Positions 21,717 to 29,691 of a stretch of 39,207 nucleotides of DNA are shown here, piece after piece. The DNA is taken from the NCBI GenBank assembly GCA_943354575.1, contig CALRCL010000003.1, positions 1 to 39,207 on the forward strand, written 5' to 3'. A program made the translations under genes and the position numbers. The stretch is from Patescibacteria group bacterium UBA4664. GTDB lineage: Bacteria > Patescibacteriota > Saccharimonadia > CAILAD01 > BJGX01. Each line of letters opens with the position of its first letter. Position 1 is the stretch's first letter. The notes below the pieces were generated by a model. That model was given only the letters and a program-made list of their open reading frames with translations. It did no database searches and was not told the origin of the DNA.

Positions 21717-23660
21717 CTACCTAGTGTTCTCTAATTTATCGAGCAGACCCACAGCAGTTTGATTGCTACTATTTAAGGCTAACGCCTTTTTCAAGCTTTC
21801 TATGGCTTTCGGGTTGTCTCCATTGGCTATCAGCAAGATAGCTCGGAGTGTTAATATGTTAGAAATTTGAGCGACAAGATTGGGTCTAAGGGGTGCCTTG
21901 GCGCGGATTGTAGCATCATCATAATTCGTCAATATCCTATCGCTAAGCTCAAGTGCCTTTTGGGATTCATTATTGCGGGAAAGGAACCCGATATAGCTGA
22001 CATATATATCCAAATTATTAAACTGCGAACGACTCAAGGCTAGCTCGTAATTCTGACGGGCAGCTGAATGGTCTCCTTTGATATCGTAGATTTTAGCTAG
22101 TAGCAAATAGTTTTGATTATCAAATGGGTCAGCACTAATAGCTTTTTCGGTTAGCTTCCTGGCAGCTTCTAGTCTTTCAGCGCGTGCAGCTTGGTCACCA
22201 TTGACTGCCTCATTAATTAGATCGGCCGCTTGCATACCAATGATATCAGGGCTATAGAGTAGGGTACCGCTTGCGGCCAATAAGGATTTAGTGCGGTCTT
22301 CAGATGTGAAGCCGGTATATTCAGTTACTAAGTCTAGATTCATTTTAGATAAAAAATAATTAAAAGATAATAGGCTTGCCGCTATTATTAAAAATGCAGC
22401 TAGACCATAAAATACATACTTCAGCTTAGCTAATATAGGAAGTTGATTTTTAGACAACTCGAGATTGTCATCCGACGCGATGGATACTATACCCAGAAGA
22501 ATGAGTACTAAAAACAATATTGCCGGGTAAATAAAGTCTGTGCTGAAAAAAGCGTGTGCCAGTACGGCTAAAATACCAACTCCAGGGATTAGAACGTTGT
22601 TTTTGTCTCGATTTTTTATAATTGAAGTCAGCAAATAGAGTATAGCCAAGGACAATAATCCAAACCCCACAAGACCTGCTTCGGAGAAAACCTTGAGAAA
22701 GATGTTGTGCGGATCGTTTGTCTCGGCCATAGCATTGAGCTGGTAGCTTTGATAAATAGATCTAAAGGTGCCATAGCCAGTGCCCAACACAGGATAGTCT
22801 TTTATGATATTTAGGGTGCCAGACCAATAGCTTTCTCTATCGGAAAGGCTATTGCCAAGTGTTTCCTGAACCTGCTTACTGGTGTTGGTTGTATTGATAT
22901 TGATATTATTTTTAAATACCACAGATCTTATAAAATAAAGTGTCGACGCTAGAAGTATTGAAAGGACTAGCACTTTCAGCAGGCAAAGAATCCACTTTTT
23001 CTTTTCTTTGACTAATATGACAAGCAGAACAAGGCACGGAATAAAAATGACGTAGGCGCTTCTTGAGAAAGTTAGCCAGAAGCCAGCAGACAATACTGCA
23101 GCAGCCACCAAATAGTAGCTCCTGGCGCGACCTTTTGCCTGTGAATATCTATAAACAGTATAAATTATTACTGGCATCAAATATGCTGCCGTGGCATTCG
23201 GCCAGTATAGTAATGTCACAAACCTGCCATCTACGCTGTTTAGCATGTACTCTCCGATGCCCCATATTACAGTCGCTAGCGTAGAGCCAATCCATAGTAT
23301 CTGCCAAAGGTGATAGAGTTTTTCGTCGCATAAAAATTTGCGGGTTACTTCATATAGCAACCCGCCAACAATCAGCAATGTCACCCCTAGTGTAGTATCG
23401 AATCTACTTATGGACCACAAGTATGACATAGCCAGCCAAATACCCAGGGACAAAAGTAGCAACGACAATTTGTTAATGCTCGGTTGAACCTCTTTCTTAC
23501 TCTGATACAAGCAAATACCTAGCACCATAAGACTGGCTGAATATACAATATAGGCGACCCAATCTAATCCACCTGTCATCCAACTACAAGACAAGAATAG
23601 GATACCAGTTAGTGCCAATATTTGATTAAGGGCAAACTTAGTACTTTTAAAATCATGCAT
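21717..23660 (-). CDS. O-antigen ligase-like polytopic protein with C-terminal TPRs
   Basis: The first 430 residues contain about eleven membrane helices and a large external loop with the Wzy_C/O-antigen ligase signature NDPHNIFLKVFSEAGLVGFGLL, preceded by VLGTGYGTFRSIYQSYQ. Proteins of this family (WaaL, PglL, Wzy) join lipid-linked glycans to an acceptor. From about residue 470 to 645 there are TPR-like helical repeats (LLLAKIYDIKGDHSAARQNYELAL; AIESLKKALALNSSNQTAVGLL). This ligase-TPR fusion suggests glycosylation or polymerisation of a surface glycan, but the substrate cannot be read. The start has no Shine-Dalgarno; a GATAAT/TATACT pair lies 4-9 nt upstream. It is bracketed by the two 28-bp repeats and has lower GC than its neighbours. 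Confidence 0.8.
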   Translation of the reverse strand: MHDFKSTKFALNQILALTGILFLSCSWMTGGLDWVAYIVYSASLMVLGICLYQSKKEVQPSINKLSLLLLSLGIWLAMSYLWSISRFDTTLGVTLLIVGGLLYEVTRKFLCDEKLYHLWQILWIGSTLATVIWGIGEYMLNSVDGRFVTLLYWPNATAAYLMPVIIYTVYRYSQAKGRARSYYLVAAAVLSAGFWLTFSRSAYVIFIPCLVLLVILVKEKKKWILCLLKVLVLSILLASTLYFIRSVVFKNNININTTNTSKQVQETLGNSLSDRESYWSGTLNIIKDYPVLGTGYGTFRSIYQSYQLNAMAETNDPHNIFLKVFSEAGLVGFGLLSLAILYLLTSIIKNRDKNNVLIPGVGILAVLAHAFFSTDFIYPAILFLVLILLGIVSIASDDNLELSKNQLPILAKLKYVFYGLAAFLIIAASLLSFNYFLSKMNLDLVTEYTGFTSEDRTKSLLAASGTLLYSPDIIGMQAADLINEAVNGDQAARAERLEAARKLTEKAISADPFDNQNYLLLAKIYDIKGDHSAARQNYELALSRSQFNNLDIYVSYIGFLSRNNESQKALELSDRILTNYDDATIRAKAPLRPNLVAQISNILTLRAILLIANGDNPKAIESLKKALALNSSNQTAVGLLDKLENTR

Positions 23661-23696
23661 TATTAGTATATTATCATCTGGTCTTATGCTTCACAA

Positions 23697-23724
23697 GTCT
23701 TGCACTGCCGTTATAAAAGCAAAC
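23697..23724. repeat. 28-bp repeat, copy 2 (upstream of the ligase-like gene)
   Basis: Second copy of the repeat at 21600-21627, same orientation, two mismatches. It lies 36 bp upstream of the ligase-like start, so its distance to the gene differs from copy 1. Both copies contain TATAAC on the minus strand, which could serve as a -10 box. Confidence 0.9.
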
Positions 23725-23737
23725 TTAAAATAAATAA

Positions 23738-23762
23738 GTTCAGCTCAATGGTTGAGCCGAAC
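23738..23762 (-). terminator. Terminator of the 193-residue gene
   Basis: Read leftward, GTTC-GGCTCAA and TTGAGC-TGAAC pair as an 11-position stem with one mismatch and a 3-nt loop (23738-23762), followed by TTATTTATTTT. It ends the transcript of the two genes to the right before the ligase-like gene begins. Confidence 0.75.
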
Positions 23763-23775
23763 TTTATAAATAACC

Positions 23776-24357
23776 TTAATACTGCTGCTTAGTGACCGTA
23801 TATGGTAGGGCTATTAAGCCGTACTGGGTTCTGGCCTTACGAATCTCTTGATCTCGAGCATCGGCATGAGCCTCAACGCGGCGTTTATGTCGGATAGAAT
23901 CGATAAAGGCCAGGCTATCACTGAGGTCTTTTTTGGTAAAAGCTAGCTGGGTGTTATGACTTCTCGCGTAGTTATCAGCAACCTTACTATAAAGCTTGGT
24001 TCTGATAGTTGCGATTTCATCACGGCTGTAACTATCGACCATGTCCCACTGGGCGAGCCAGAGGTTAACAAAATCCAAACACTGAGTGGTTGGTCCAAAA
24101 TTCTGCCTAGGCTTTTTAACTTTTTTATTATTTAGATTTAGCAAGTAATCAACAGCCGAGCCTAGCTCGGCCTTAGTGAAACCAACCTGTCCAGTCGACA
24201 AATAGTTGCTTGCGACCTTCTTAGTCATAAAGCTCTTAATTACTGCCATCTCCAATGGGCTGTAGTTGGATGCCTCGGGCCAATTGGCTTCCCAGTTATC
24301 AAGGAAGCTATCGATGAGTCCTTCGGCGTCATTGAGTAGATTAGGTCTTTTTTTCAA
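23776..24357 (-). CDS. Hypothetical protein with an internal duplication, 193 residues
   Basis: The start is TTG, supported by AGAAAGG 6 nt upstream. The protein is two copies of a helical unit of about 65 residues: residues 14-79 (LIDSFLDNWEANWPEASNYSPLEM and on) and 94-160 (LDFVNLWLAQWDMVDSYSRDEI and on). Shared positions include W in the first helix, a central tyrosine and serine before an acidic turn, the K-VASNY / K-VADNY motif, and a late FTKAEL / FTKKDL motif. No membrane helix or signal is present and no family is recognised. It follows the Pro/Thr-rich membrane protein gene by 82 nt with no promoter between, so they are probably co-transcribed. Confidence 0.7.
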   Translation of the reverse strand: MKKRPNLLNDAEGLIDSFLDNWEANWPEASNYSPLEMAVIKSFMTKKVASNYLSTGQVGFTKAELGSAVDYLLNLNNKKVKKPRQNFGPTTQCLDFVNLWLAQWDMVDSYSRDEIATIRTKLYSKVADNYARSHNTQLAFTKKDLSDSLAFIDSIRHKRRVEAHADARDQEIRKARTQYGLIALPYTVTKQQY

Positions 24358-24439
24358 GGCTAGCCTTTCTGGTACGGCGCTACGATGCGCGTTTTACAAG
24401 ACTACTACTATGCCAAGAATTTATCAAGTACTGCCCTTG

Positions 24440-25729
24440 TTACTGCCAGCGCCAGGTATCGAGTACGTTTTTTGTAACTGTTTTGTCGAATTCGTCTTGG
24501 TAGGTCGTAGTAATAGCAACAACCGTGACAGTTTTGCCATCTTGCTGATAGTTTTTGCCCACCAATAGCAATGCTACTAGGGAGTAGGTTTTGCCATCAG
24601 TAGCTTTGTATATAACCTGCGTAGCATCGAGACCGTCGAGCTTGATAACATCTGTTGATAGTACTGTTACAGAGGCACTAGATATTGCTAAGTATTCATC
24701 AATCTTTTGATAAGGTTCTGTCTTGGTATCCACCGCAATTGTACTAATTGCTTTTTGGCCAAATGTAGAGGTGGCGAAAGTGCAGGTTTCATCTTTAGGC
24801 ACGGTATTGGGTACATAAAGGGCAAAGCTATAGCACTGTTTAGTGATAGTGGCATAGCCTTCAGGGGGAGTGGCAGGGCCAGAGGTTGGTGTTGGTGTAG
24901 GTACCGGTGTAGGTGTCGGTGCTGGTGCTGGGGTTGGAGTCGACTTTTTAGCGATTACTGTAAAGTAATAAACTCCGCCGCCGACTAAGGCGAGGCCCAA
25001 AACTACGCCAAGAATAATAAATAAAAGCTTTTTGCTCTTTTTTGGGGGCGGTCCATAGCTACCCATGGAATCTAGCCCAGCTGCTACAGGCGCAAGCTGA
25101 TCGGCGCCTGGTAGTGCGCCAGGCTGAGCGTAGCTCGGTGGCAATTCTGATGGAGCAGTTACTGGTTGATTATAGCTAACTGGCATCGAATCTGGAGGCA
25201 TTGCAGGCTGTGGCTCCATTGGCATACCAGGTGGGAGTGAGCCACCAGGTACATCTTCGACAGGTGGTGGGCTAGCGACTGGTGAGCTGGGCAAAACTGG
25301 CTGGGGTTCTGCTATGGGCTGCGTTTGAGGTTGCTCGGCAGGCATTGCGGCAGGTATCGGTGCTGTAGCAACATCTGGCATTGGCATATCTAGAGGGTTG
25401 GGCTGTACAGGAGCGGACGGCTCGATGGTTGCAGCAATTGGTGGCGCATATGGTGGCTGAGAGGGTGGTGTAGCTATTTCTGGAACAGCGACAGGAGCTA
25501 CTGGCAAAGTTTGGTCTGAAGTTTGGGCGCCTAGCATACTAGCATCAGCTTGGGCGTCCTGCTGCCAAGCGGGAGCTGACTGGGTTGGGCTGGCTTGGGG
25601 CTGAAAAGTCGTACCACCCATTAGCGGGCCTGAGGCGGCGGCAGGCTGACTGGCTGCACCGGCAACACCAGCGGCTGATGTATCGGTCTTGATTTGATCT
25701 ATCGGAAAGTCGTTGTCTTGTGGTTGCAT
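24440..25729 (-). CDS. Single-pass surface protein with Pro-rich cytoplasmic arm and PT linker
   Basis: The protein has four parts: a long Pro/Ala/Gln-rich N-terminal arm (1-230), a basic anchor and one membrane helix (KKSKKLLFII to YYFTVIA, about 231-260), a Pro-Thr wall-spanning linker (264-285), and a C-terminal globular domain of about 140 residues with two cysteines (299, 316) that could form a disulfide. The positive-inside rule puts the Pro-rich arm in the cytoplasm and the C-terminal domain outside. The last domain resembles small extracellular domains of the PsbP/DUF type only in outline; I assign no function. A TATAAT lies 10 nt before the ATG with no Shine-Dalgarno. The 193-residue gene follows. 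Confidence 0.75.
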   Translation of the reverse strand: MQPQDNDFPIDQIKTDTSAAGVAGAASQPAAASGPLMGGTTFQPQASPTQSAPAWQQDAQADASMLGAQTSDQTLPVAPVAVPEIATPPSQPPYAPPIAATIEPSAPVQPNPLDMPMPDVATAPIPAAMPAEQPQTQPIAEPQPVLPSSPVASPPPVEDVPGGSLPPGMPMEPQPAMPPDSMPVSYNQPVTAPSELPPSYAQPGALPGADQLAPVAAGLDSMGSYGPPPKKSKKLLFIILGVVLGLALVGGGVYYFTVIAKKSTPTPAPAPTPTPVPTPTPTSGPATPPEGYATITKQCYSFALYVPNTVPKDETCTFATSTFGQKAISTIAVDTKTEPYQKIDEYLAISSASVTVLSTDVIKLDGLDATQVIYKATDGKTYSLVALLLVGKNYQQDGKTVTVVAITTTYQDEFDKTVTKNVLDTWRWQ

Positions 25730-25739
25730 AATTAGCTTT

Positions 25740-25745
25740 ATTATA
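25740..25745 (-). promoter_or_regulatory. -10 box of the surface protein gene
   Basis: A TATAAT on the minus strand ends 10 nt before the ATG at 25729. The start site would lie within 1-4 nt of the start codon. The region to 25850 is AT-rich and holds the divergent murE-like promoter. Confidence 0.55.
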
Positions 25746-25851
25746 TCTAAAAAATTTATAAAGTTCTAGTGCTTAGTCAATCAATGCACCTTTTTAATAC
25801 TATTTTTTTAGTAGATCAGTTAGAGTCTAATGTAATAAACTTTTTTTGAGC

Positions 25852-25857
25852 TATAAT
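25852..25857 (+). promoter_or_regulatory. murE-like -10 box, leaderless spacing
   Basis: A perfect TATAAT ends 6 nt before the ATG; no Shine-Dalgarno exists. The position rules out use of the upstream in-frame ATG at 25846. Confidence 0.65.
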
Positions 25858-25863
25858 GTAAGT

Positions 25864-27186
25864 ATGAAAAAAATGCTCAAAAAAATTGTTCAGCCAATAA
25901 TTCCAAAATCATTCATAAATTTTTTACACTACAGCGAATCGCTGGCTGCGGCCCAGAAGTATAAGCACCCAGGCAACAAGATGATTGTGATTGGGCTGGT
26001 CGGTAGCAAGGGCAAAACCACAACTGCCAATATGCTGTGGTCGATACTCTCAGCCGGTGGATCTAAGGTCGGGCTTATAGGTACCGCCAATATTCGTTAT
26101 GGGCAAAAAGAAGAACTCAATCGTTATCACATGACTATGCCGGGCGCTTTTGTGCTGCAGCGGCTGCTCGCAAAAATGTCGGCTATTAATTGTCAGTATG
26201 TAATTATGGAGGTTCCGTCGGAGGGTCAGACTCAATACCGACATGTTGGTATTAATTTTGATGTATTAATATTTACCAATGTCACCAATGAGCTAATGGC
26301 GGCCCACGACTTTAGCCTCGAAACCCTGCACAAACACAACAAACGCGTCTTTAAGCGACTCGCCCACTCCAAGCGTAAAACTATCGGGCTACAAAAAACA
26401 CCCAAAATAATTGTTGCCAACATCGACAGCAAAGATGCCCCAAACTACCTTCTGTTTCAGGCTGATAAAAAACTAACTTTTGGCACCAAAGCCAGCGCTG
26501 ACTACATTATAAAAGATGTCCAAGATACCCAAAACGGCATCAGCTTCGATATTAACAACACAAGCTATAGGGTTAAGATGCTTGGCAAAATAAATGCCGT
26601 TAACGCTGCTGGAGCTATCGCCACCGCCACCGCCCTTGGAGCAAATAAAAAAGCCATTGCGTTGGGACTCAGCAAGCTACCAACAATCCCGGGCCGCATG
26701 GAAGTTATCGAAGGCAAGCAGCCATTTACTGTGATAGTCGATTACGCCCACGAGCAAGCCAGTATGACCGCACTGATGGACAGTGCGCGCGATATGAAGC
26801 CAAAAGGTGCCAAGGTTATTACTCTTTTGGGCGCCGAAGGTGGCGGGCGCGACAAGGCCAAACGCCCCGAAATGGGCGCAATCTGCGCCAAGGGTTCAGA
26901 TATAATAATACTTAGTAATGTCGACCCCTATGATGACGATCCTATGACAATTCTTGCTGATATCTCTGAAGGGGCGCTTAGCACAGGTGCCGAAAAAAAT
27001 AAGAATATGTTTATTGTCCCCGACCGCCGCGAAGGTATCCGTAAGGCCCTTGAGCTAGCTAGCAAAGACGACTTGGTGCTAATTACCGGCAAAGGTGCCG
27101 AACAGTCGATGGAAATTGGCGGCCAGTCGATAGCTTGGGATGACAGAAAAGTTGTCAGAGAAGAACTGAATAAGTTAGTCGGCTAG
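25864..27186 (+). CDS. murE: MurE-like Mur ligase lacking the UDP-binding N-terminal domain
   Basis: Mur ligases add amino acids to the peptidoglycan precursor using ATP. The P-loop GLVGSKGKTTTANML is at about 44-58, whereas in full MurE it comes after an N-terminal UDP-binding domain of roughly 100 residues; that domain is missing or tiny here. The central and C-terminal domains follow: EVPSEGQTQYRH (MurE has EVSSHAL), NVTNELMAAHDFSLE (NLTxDHLDxHG), and DYAHEQASM (DYAHxPxxL). The MurE DNPR motif that contacts diaminopimelate is replaced by SNVDPYDDDP, so the added residue cannot be predicted. The start was set at ATG 25864, 6 nt after TATAAT; the longer reading from 25846 would begin upstream of that box. 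Confidence 0.82.
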   Translation: MKKMLKKIVQPIIPKSFINFLHYSESLAAAQKYKHPGNKMIVIGLVGSKGKTTTANMLWSILSAGGSKVGLIGTANIRYGQKEELNRYHMTMPGAFVLQRLLAKMSAINCQYVIMEVPSEGQTQYRHVGINFDVLIFTNVTNELMAAHDFSLETLHKHNKRVFKRLAHSKRKTIGLQKTPKIIVANIDSKDAPNYLLFQADKKLTFGTKASADYIIKDVQDTQNGISFDINNTSYRVKMLGKINAVNAAGAIATATALGANKKAIALGLSKLPTIPGRMEVIEGKQPFTVIVDYAHEQASMTALMDSARDMKPKGAKVITLLGAEGGGRDKAKRPEMGAICAKGSDIIILSNVDPYDDDPMTILADISEGALSTGAEKNKNMFIVPDRREGIRKALELASKDDLVLITGKGAEQSMEIGGQSIAWDDRKVVREELNKLVG

Positions 27187-27203
27187 GCTTTGTAGGTGCA
27201 GCT

Positions 27204-29666
27204 CTAGGTATATACCGTACTAGGAACATCTCCTCCGTTGAACCTTACAGTGCCGTCAGGATCAATAATGATACTACCAGATGTTATTTCCTTTGAGGCT
27301 TCAACCTTCACATCATGGTAATCAGCAATAGACTCAGCGATATTTTTGCCATAGGTCACTTCTCCCGCCGTTGAGCAAGCTTTCAAAATAACCCTGAATC
27401 GTTTTCCTAAATGCCTTTGATAGTTATTGGATTTTTGGCTATTTGGTAGGCCTAACAGATAGTCGTCGGTGTCAATTCTTTGCCCTTCCGTACCAAGTAA
27501 TATTCCTTCCGGGTTGGCGTGCCCATCTATTACGAAGTTTTCCAGGCCGCTGTCTTCTTCGGGTATTCGACCGTTTGCTCGTTCCCTATTGCCAACAGCC
27601 ACCGCCACCTTTGCCATTTCAGTGCTATCGTTGGCTTCAAAAAAGAAAAGCCCGTCGTCTCCGAATAATTTATGAAAGCTTGAGCCCACGTCATCAACAG
27701 CACCGTTCCAATCGGATCTTGCACCTACAACGATATTTTTTACAGTTAAAGCACCGGATTTCCAGCTGATCAATTGTTCATGTAATAATTCGGGCTGATA
27801 ACGCATAAAATTATAAATGCCAAATGTTTCTACTATTGCCAAAGCCTCTTCGGTGCCAAAACGCTCTACATATGTTGTAAGTGCCTCTGCTTGTTGTGCT
27901 ATACGTTGACCCTGCTCTGCCAGAGTGCCATCAATATCTTCTGGATTCACGCTAGTTCGCATTTCGTCATTTTTATACAATCTTCGCCTTAATGAAGAGT
28001 AGCTAGCCCATGATGCAAACATCTCCTGCGCCAACTGTGGTGGTATGCCAAGACTTTCGAGGCGCTTACTTAGCTCCGGCAAATCTACAATCTTGGGCTT
28101 TGATTCAATATTTATTGAGCTTAATTGTCCAATTTCTCTGGCTGGTCGCCAGTACTCTTGATAGGCCAGCTCTGATTCATGACCAATCTTCCAATCGCTG
28201 CAATATCTTTCGACTGTACTAGGTTCTTTTCTACTCACTTCAAATAGCCCTCTAACCCCAATGTCTTCGATTGTCAGCCCGTATTTTTGAATTTCATCTA
28301 TGGATCTGACTATTTCATTGGCGGTAGTCTCAGGATTTTGGCCATTTAGTATTACCTTTTGTATTTCACGGCGCAGAGAATCGTCCAAGCTCTTGATTGA
28401 TGCTTCTATTATTGAAGCTGCTCGCCCTAATGCAATTGGGTATTCTGCTCTAGCGATATCACTCATAAGAGCTAGGTTTGAATCTGCCGAAACATTGGCC
28501 AGCCTTAGGCCTTCGGCAATATTTTTGGCACGCTCTACTGGATTATCGTTGGCATAAAATTGCGCTGATAATCCCTGTATGTAATCATCAGCTATGCCCT
28601 TGTCATCGCAATATTCTTTCATTATTTTCAGCGAGGCTATGTCCTCTTCCCTAAATCTTGCCAAATCTACTCCGTAGCCAGGATTTAGCAATCTATAGAG
28701 TTCTCGCAAGCCCTTTTGGGGGTCATCCGAACCATACATTGCGTTAGCAGCTTTTAGGGCACTCATAGGGTCTTCAAAGTTTGCAAGTTCTTGTGCAACT
28801 GAGCTTATATCTGGATTAAATTCCTCTTCGGCACTTTTGCGCTGGCCCAAAGATTCAATAGCCAGGCTAAGTGAGGCTAAATAGCGGGCAGACTTTTCTT
28901 TGTCGCCTATTGATATAACTTTTTTTAGTAAAGTTTTGTTATATTCCTGTAGTTCATATTTTTTAATGGCGTCTATGGAGCCTGCCGTTTTAGCCAAATC
29001 ACTACCTCCAGACTCCAATAGTTCCGTCAAAGAACTCTGCTGATCTGCGGCTAGCCAAAACTCGCTAGGTATATCAGCTGCTGAATCAGGGTCTGCAGAC
29101 CTAGTGATTATCCAATCTGTCACAGCTTCACTGACACCCTTAACTTTCAGTTCTTGCCTTAGCTCATCTTGCTTTTGTTGACATAATTTTTCCAACGTTG
29201 TCTTGATGTCACTTTTAGTTTTAGGCTCTAGCTCCACATATTCTAAGACGCGCTCTAAGTGCTGTGAATCTTGTGGCGATGATGATACAAGGTCTTTAGC
29301 GAGATCAAAATGCCCATCTTGGACAAGCTTTACCACGGCTAAATCAAGAGTATAAGTATAGCTGTCATTTATGCGATACGTACTATTGCCTGCTTGGCGC
29401 CTTATTCTGAGATTTCTTAATGCCAACTGTAGCTCATCCTTCGAAGAGGTGGTGCTGGCTTTTTCCAAAATTCCAACCAATTCATCCTCAGGAACATTTT
29501 CTATTCCTAGTCTCTTTAGGCTAGCGCTTGTCTCCTCATTTGCTGCTGGGCCTGTAATGTACTCAGAATTCTGGCCATTTTCTTGAGCAAGAGCTTTTAG
29601 TTCGTCATAAATAGTGCTCGGGCCTTGTTTGGGCCCGTTTTCACCTGATTTTAATTCTTTTGACAT
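27204..29666 (-). CDS. Large unknown protein with a C-terminal clan CD (caspase-like) peptidase signature
   Basis: The 820-residue protein has no signal peptide or membrane helix. Residues 1-650 are almost entirely predicted helix, with many short Leu/Ala/Glu/Lys repeats that suggest a solenoid, and match no family I know. The last 150 residues change character: a beta strand ending in FVIDGHANPEG (His716), then RFRVILKACSTAGEV (Cys764), then ADYHDVKVEASKE. A His in GHA/GHG and a Cys after a hydrophobic strand 48 residues later is the arrangement of clan CD peptidases (caspases, CHAT, C80). Peptidase activity is therefore a reasonable guess, not shown. A TACAAT lies 9 nt before the ATG. The gene faces murE-like convergently and stands alone. 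Confidence 0.72.
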   Translation of the reverse strand: MSKELKSGENGPKQGPSTIYDELKALAQENGQNSEYITGPAANEETSASLKRLGIENVPEDELVGILEKASTTSSKDELQLALRNLRIRRQAGNSTYRINDSYTYTLDLAVVKLVQDGHFDLAKDLVSSSPQDSQHLERVLEYVELEPKTKSDIKTTLEKLCQQKQDELRQELKVKGVSEAVTDWIITRSADPDSAADIPSEFWLAADQQSSLTELLESGGSDLAKTAGSIDAIKKYELQEYNKTLLKKVISIGDKEKSARYLASLSLAIESLGQRKSAEEEFNPDISSVAQELANFEDPMSALKAANAMYGSDDPQKGLRELYRLLNPGYGVDLARFREEDIASLKIMKEYCDDKGIADDYIQGLSAQFYANDNPVERAKNIAEGLRLANVSADSNLALMSDIARAEYPIALGRAASIIEASIKSLDDSLRREIQKVILNGQNPETTANEIVRSIDEIQKYGLTIEDIGVRGLFEVSRKEPSTVERYCSDWKIGHESELAYQEYWRPAREIGQLSSINIESKPKIVDLPELSKRLESLGIPPQLAQEMFASWASYSSLRRRLYKNDEMRTSVNPEDIDGTLAEQGQRIAQQAEALTTYVERFGTEEALAIVETFGIYNFMRYQPELLHEQLISWKSGALTVKNIVVGARSDWNGAVDDVGSSFHKLFGDDGLFFFEANDSTEMAKVAVAVGNRERANGRIPEEDSGLENFVIDGHANPEGILLGTEGQRIDTDDYLLGLPNSQKSNNYQRHLGKRFRVILKACSTAGEVTYGKNIAESIADYHDVKVEASKEITSGSIIIDPDGTVRFNGGDVPSTVYT

Positions 29667-29691
29667 GCTACCAATATTGTAACATAAGGAC

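Noticed and set aside
21600-23724. CRISPR or integron-type array
   Set aside because: Only two copies of the 28-bp repeat exist, 2.1 kb apart, with a normal gene between and no cas or integrase genes.
24358-24439. Possible tRNA in the gap between the surface protein and the duplicated-unit gene
   Set aside because: GCGCTACGATGCGC makes a short hairpin but no cloverleaf or T-loop can be formed.
29371-29586. Readings of about 70-108 codons opposite the 820-residue gene (27443-27769, 28300-28557, 29371-29586)
   Set aside because: Antisense shadows with no ribosome binding site or promoter.
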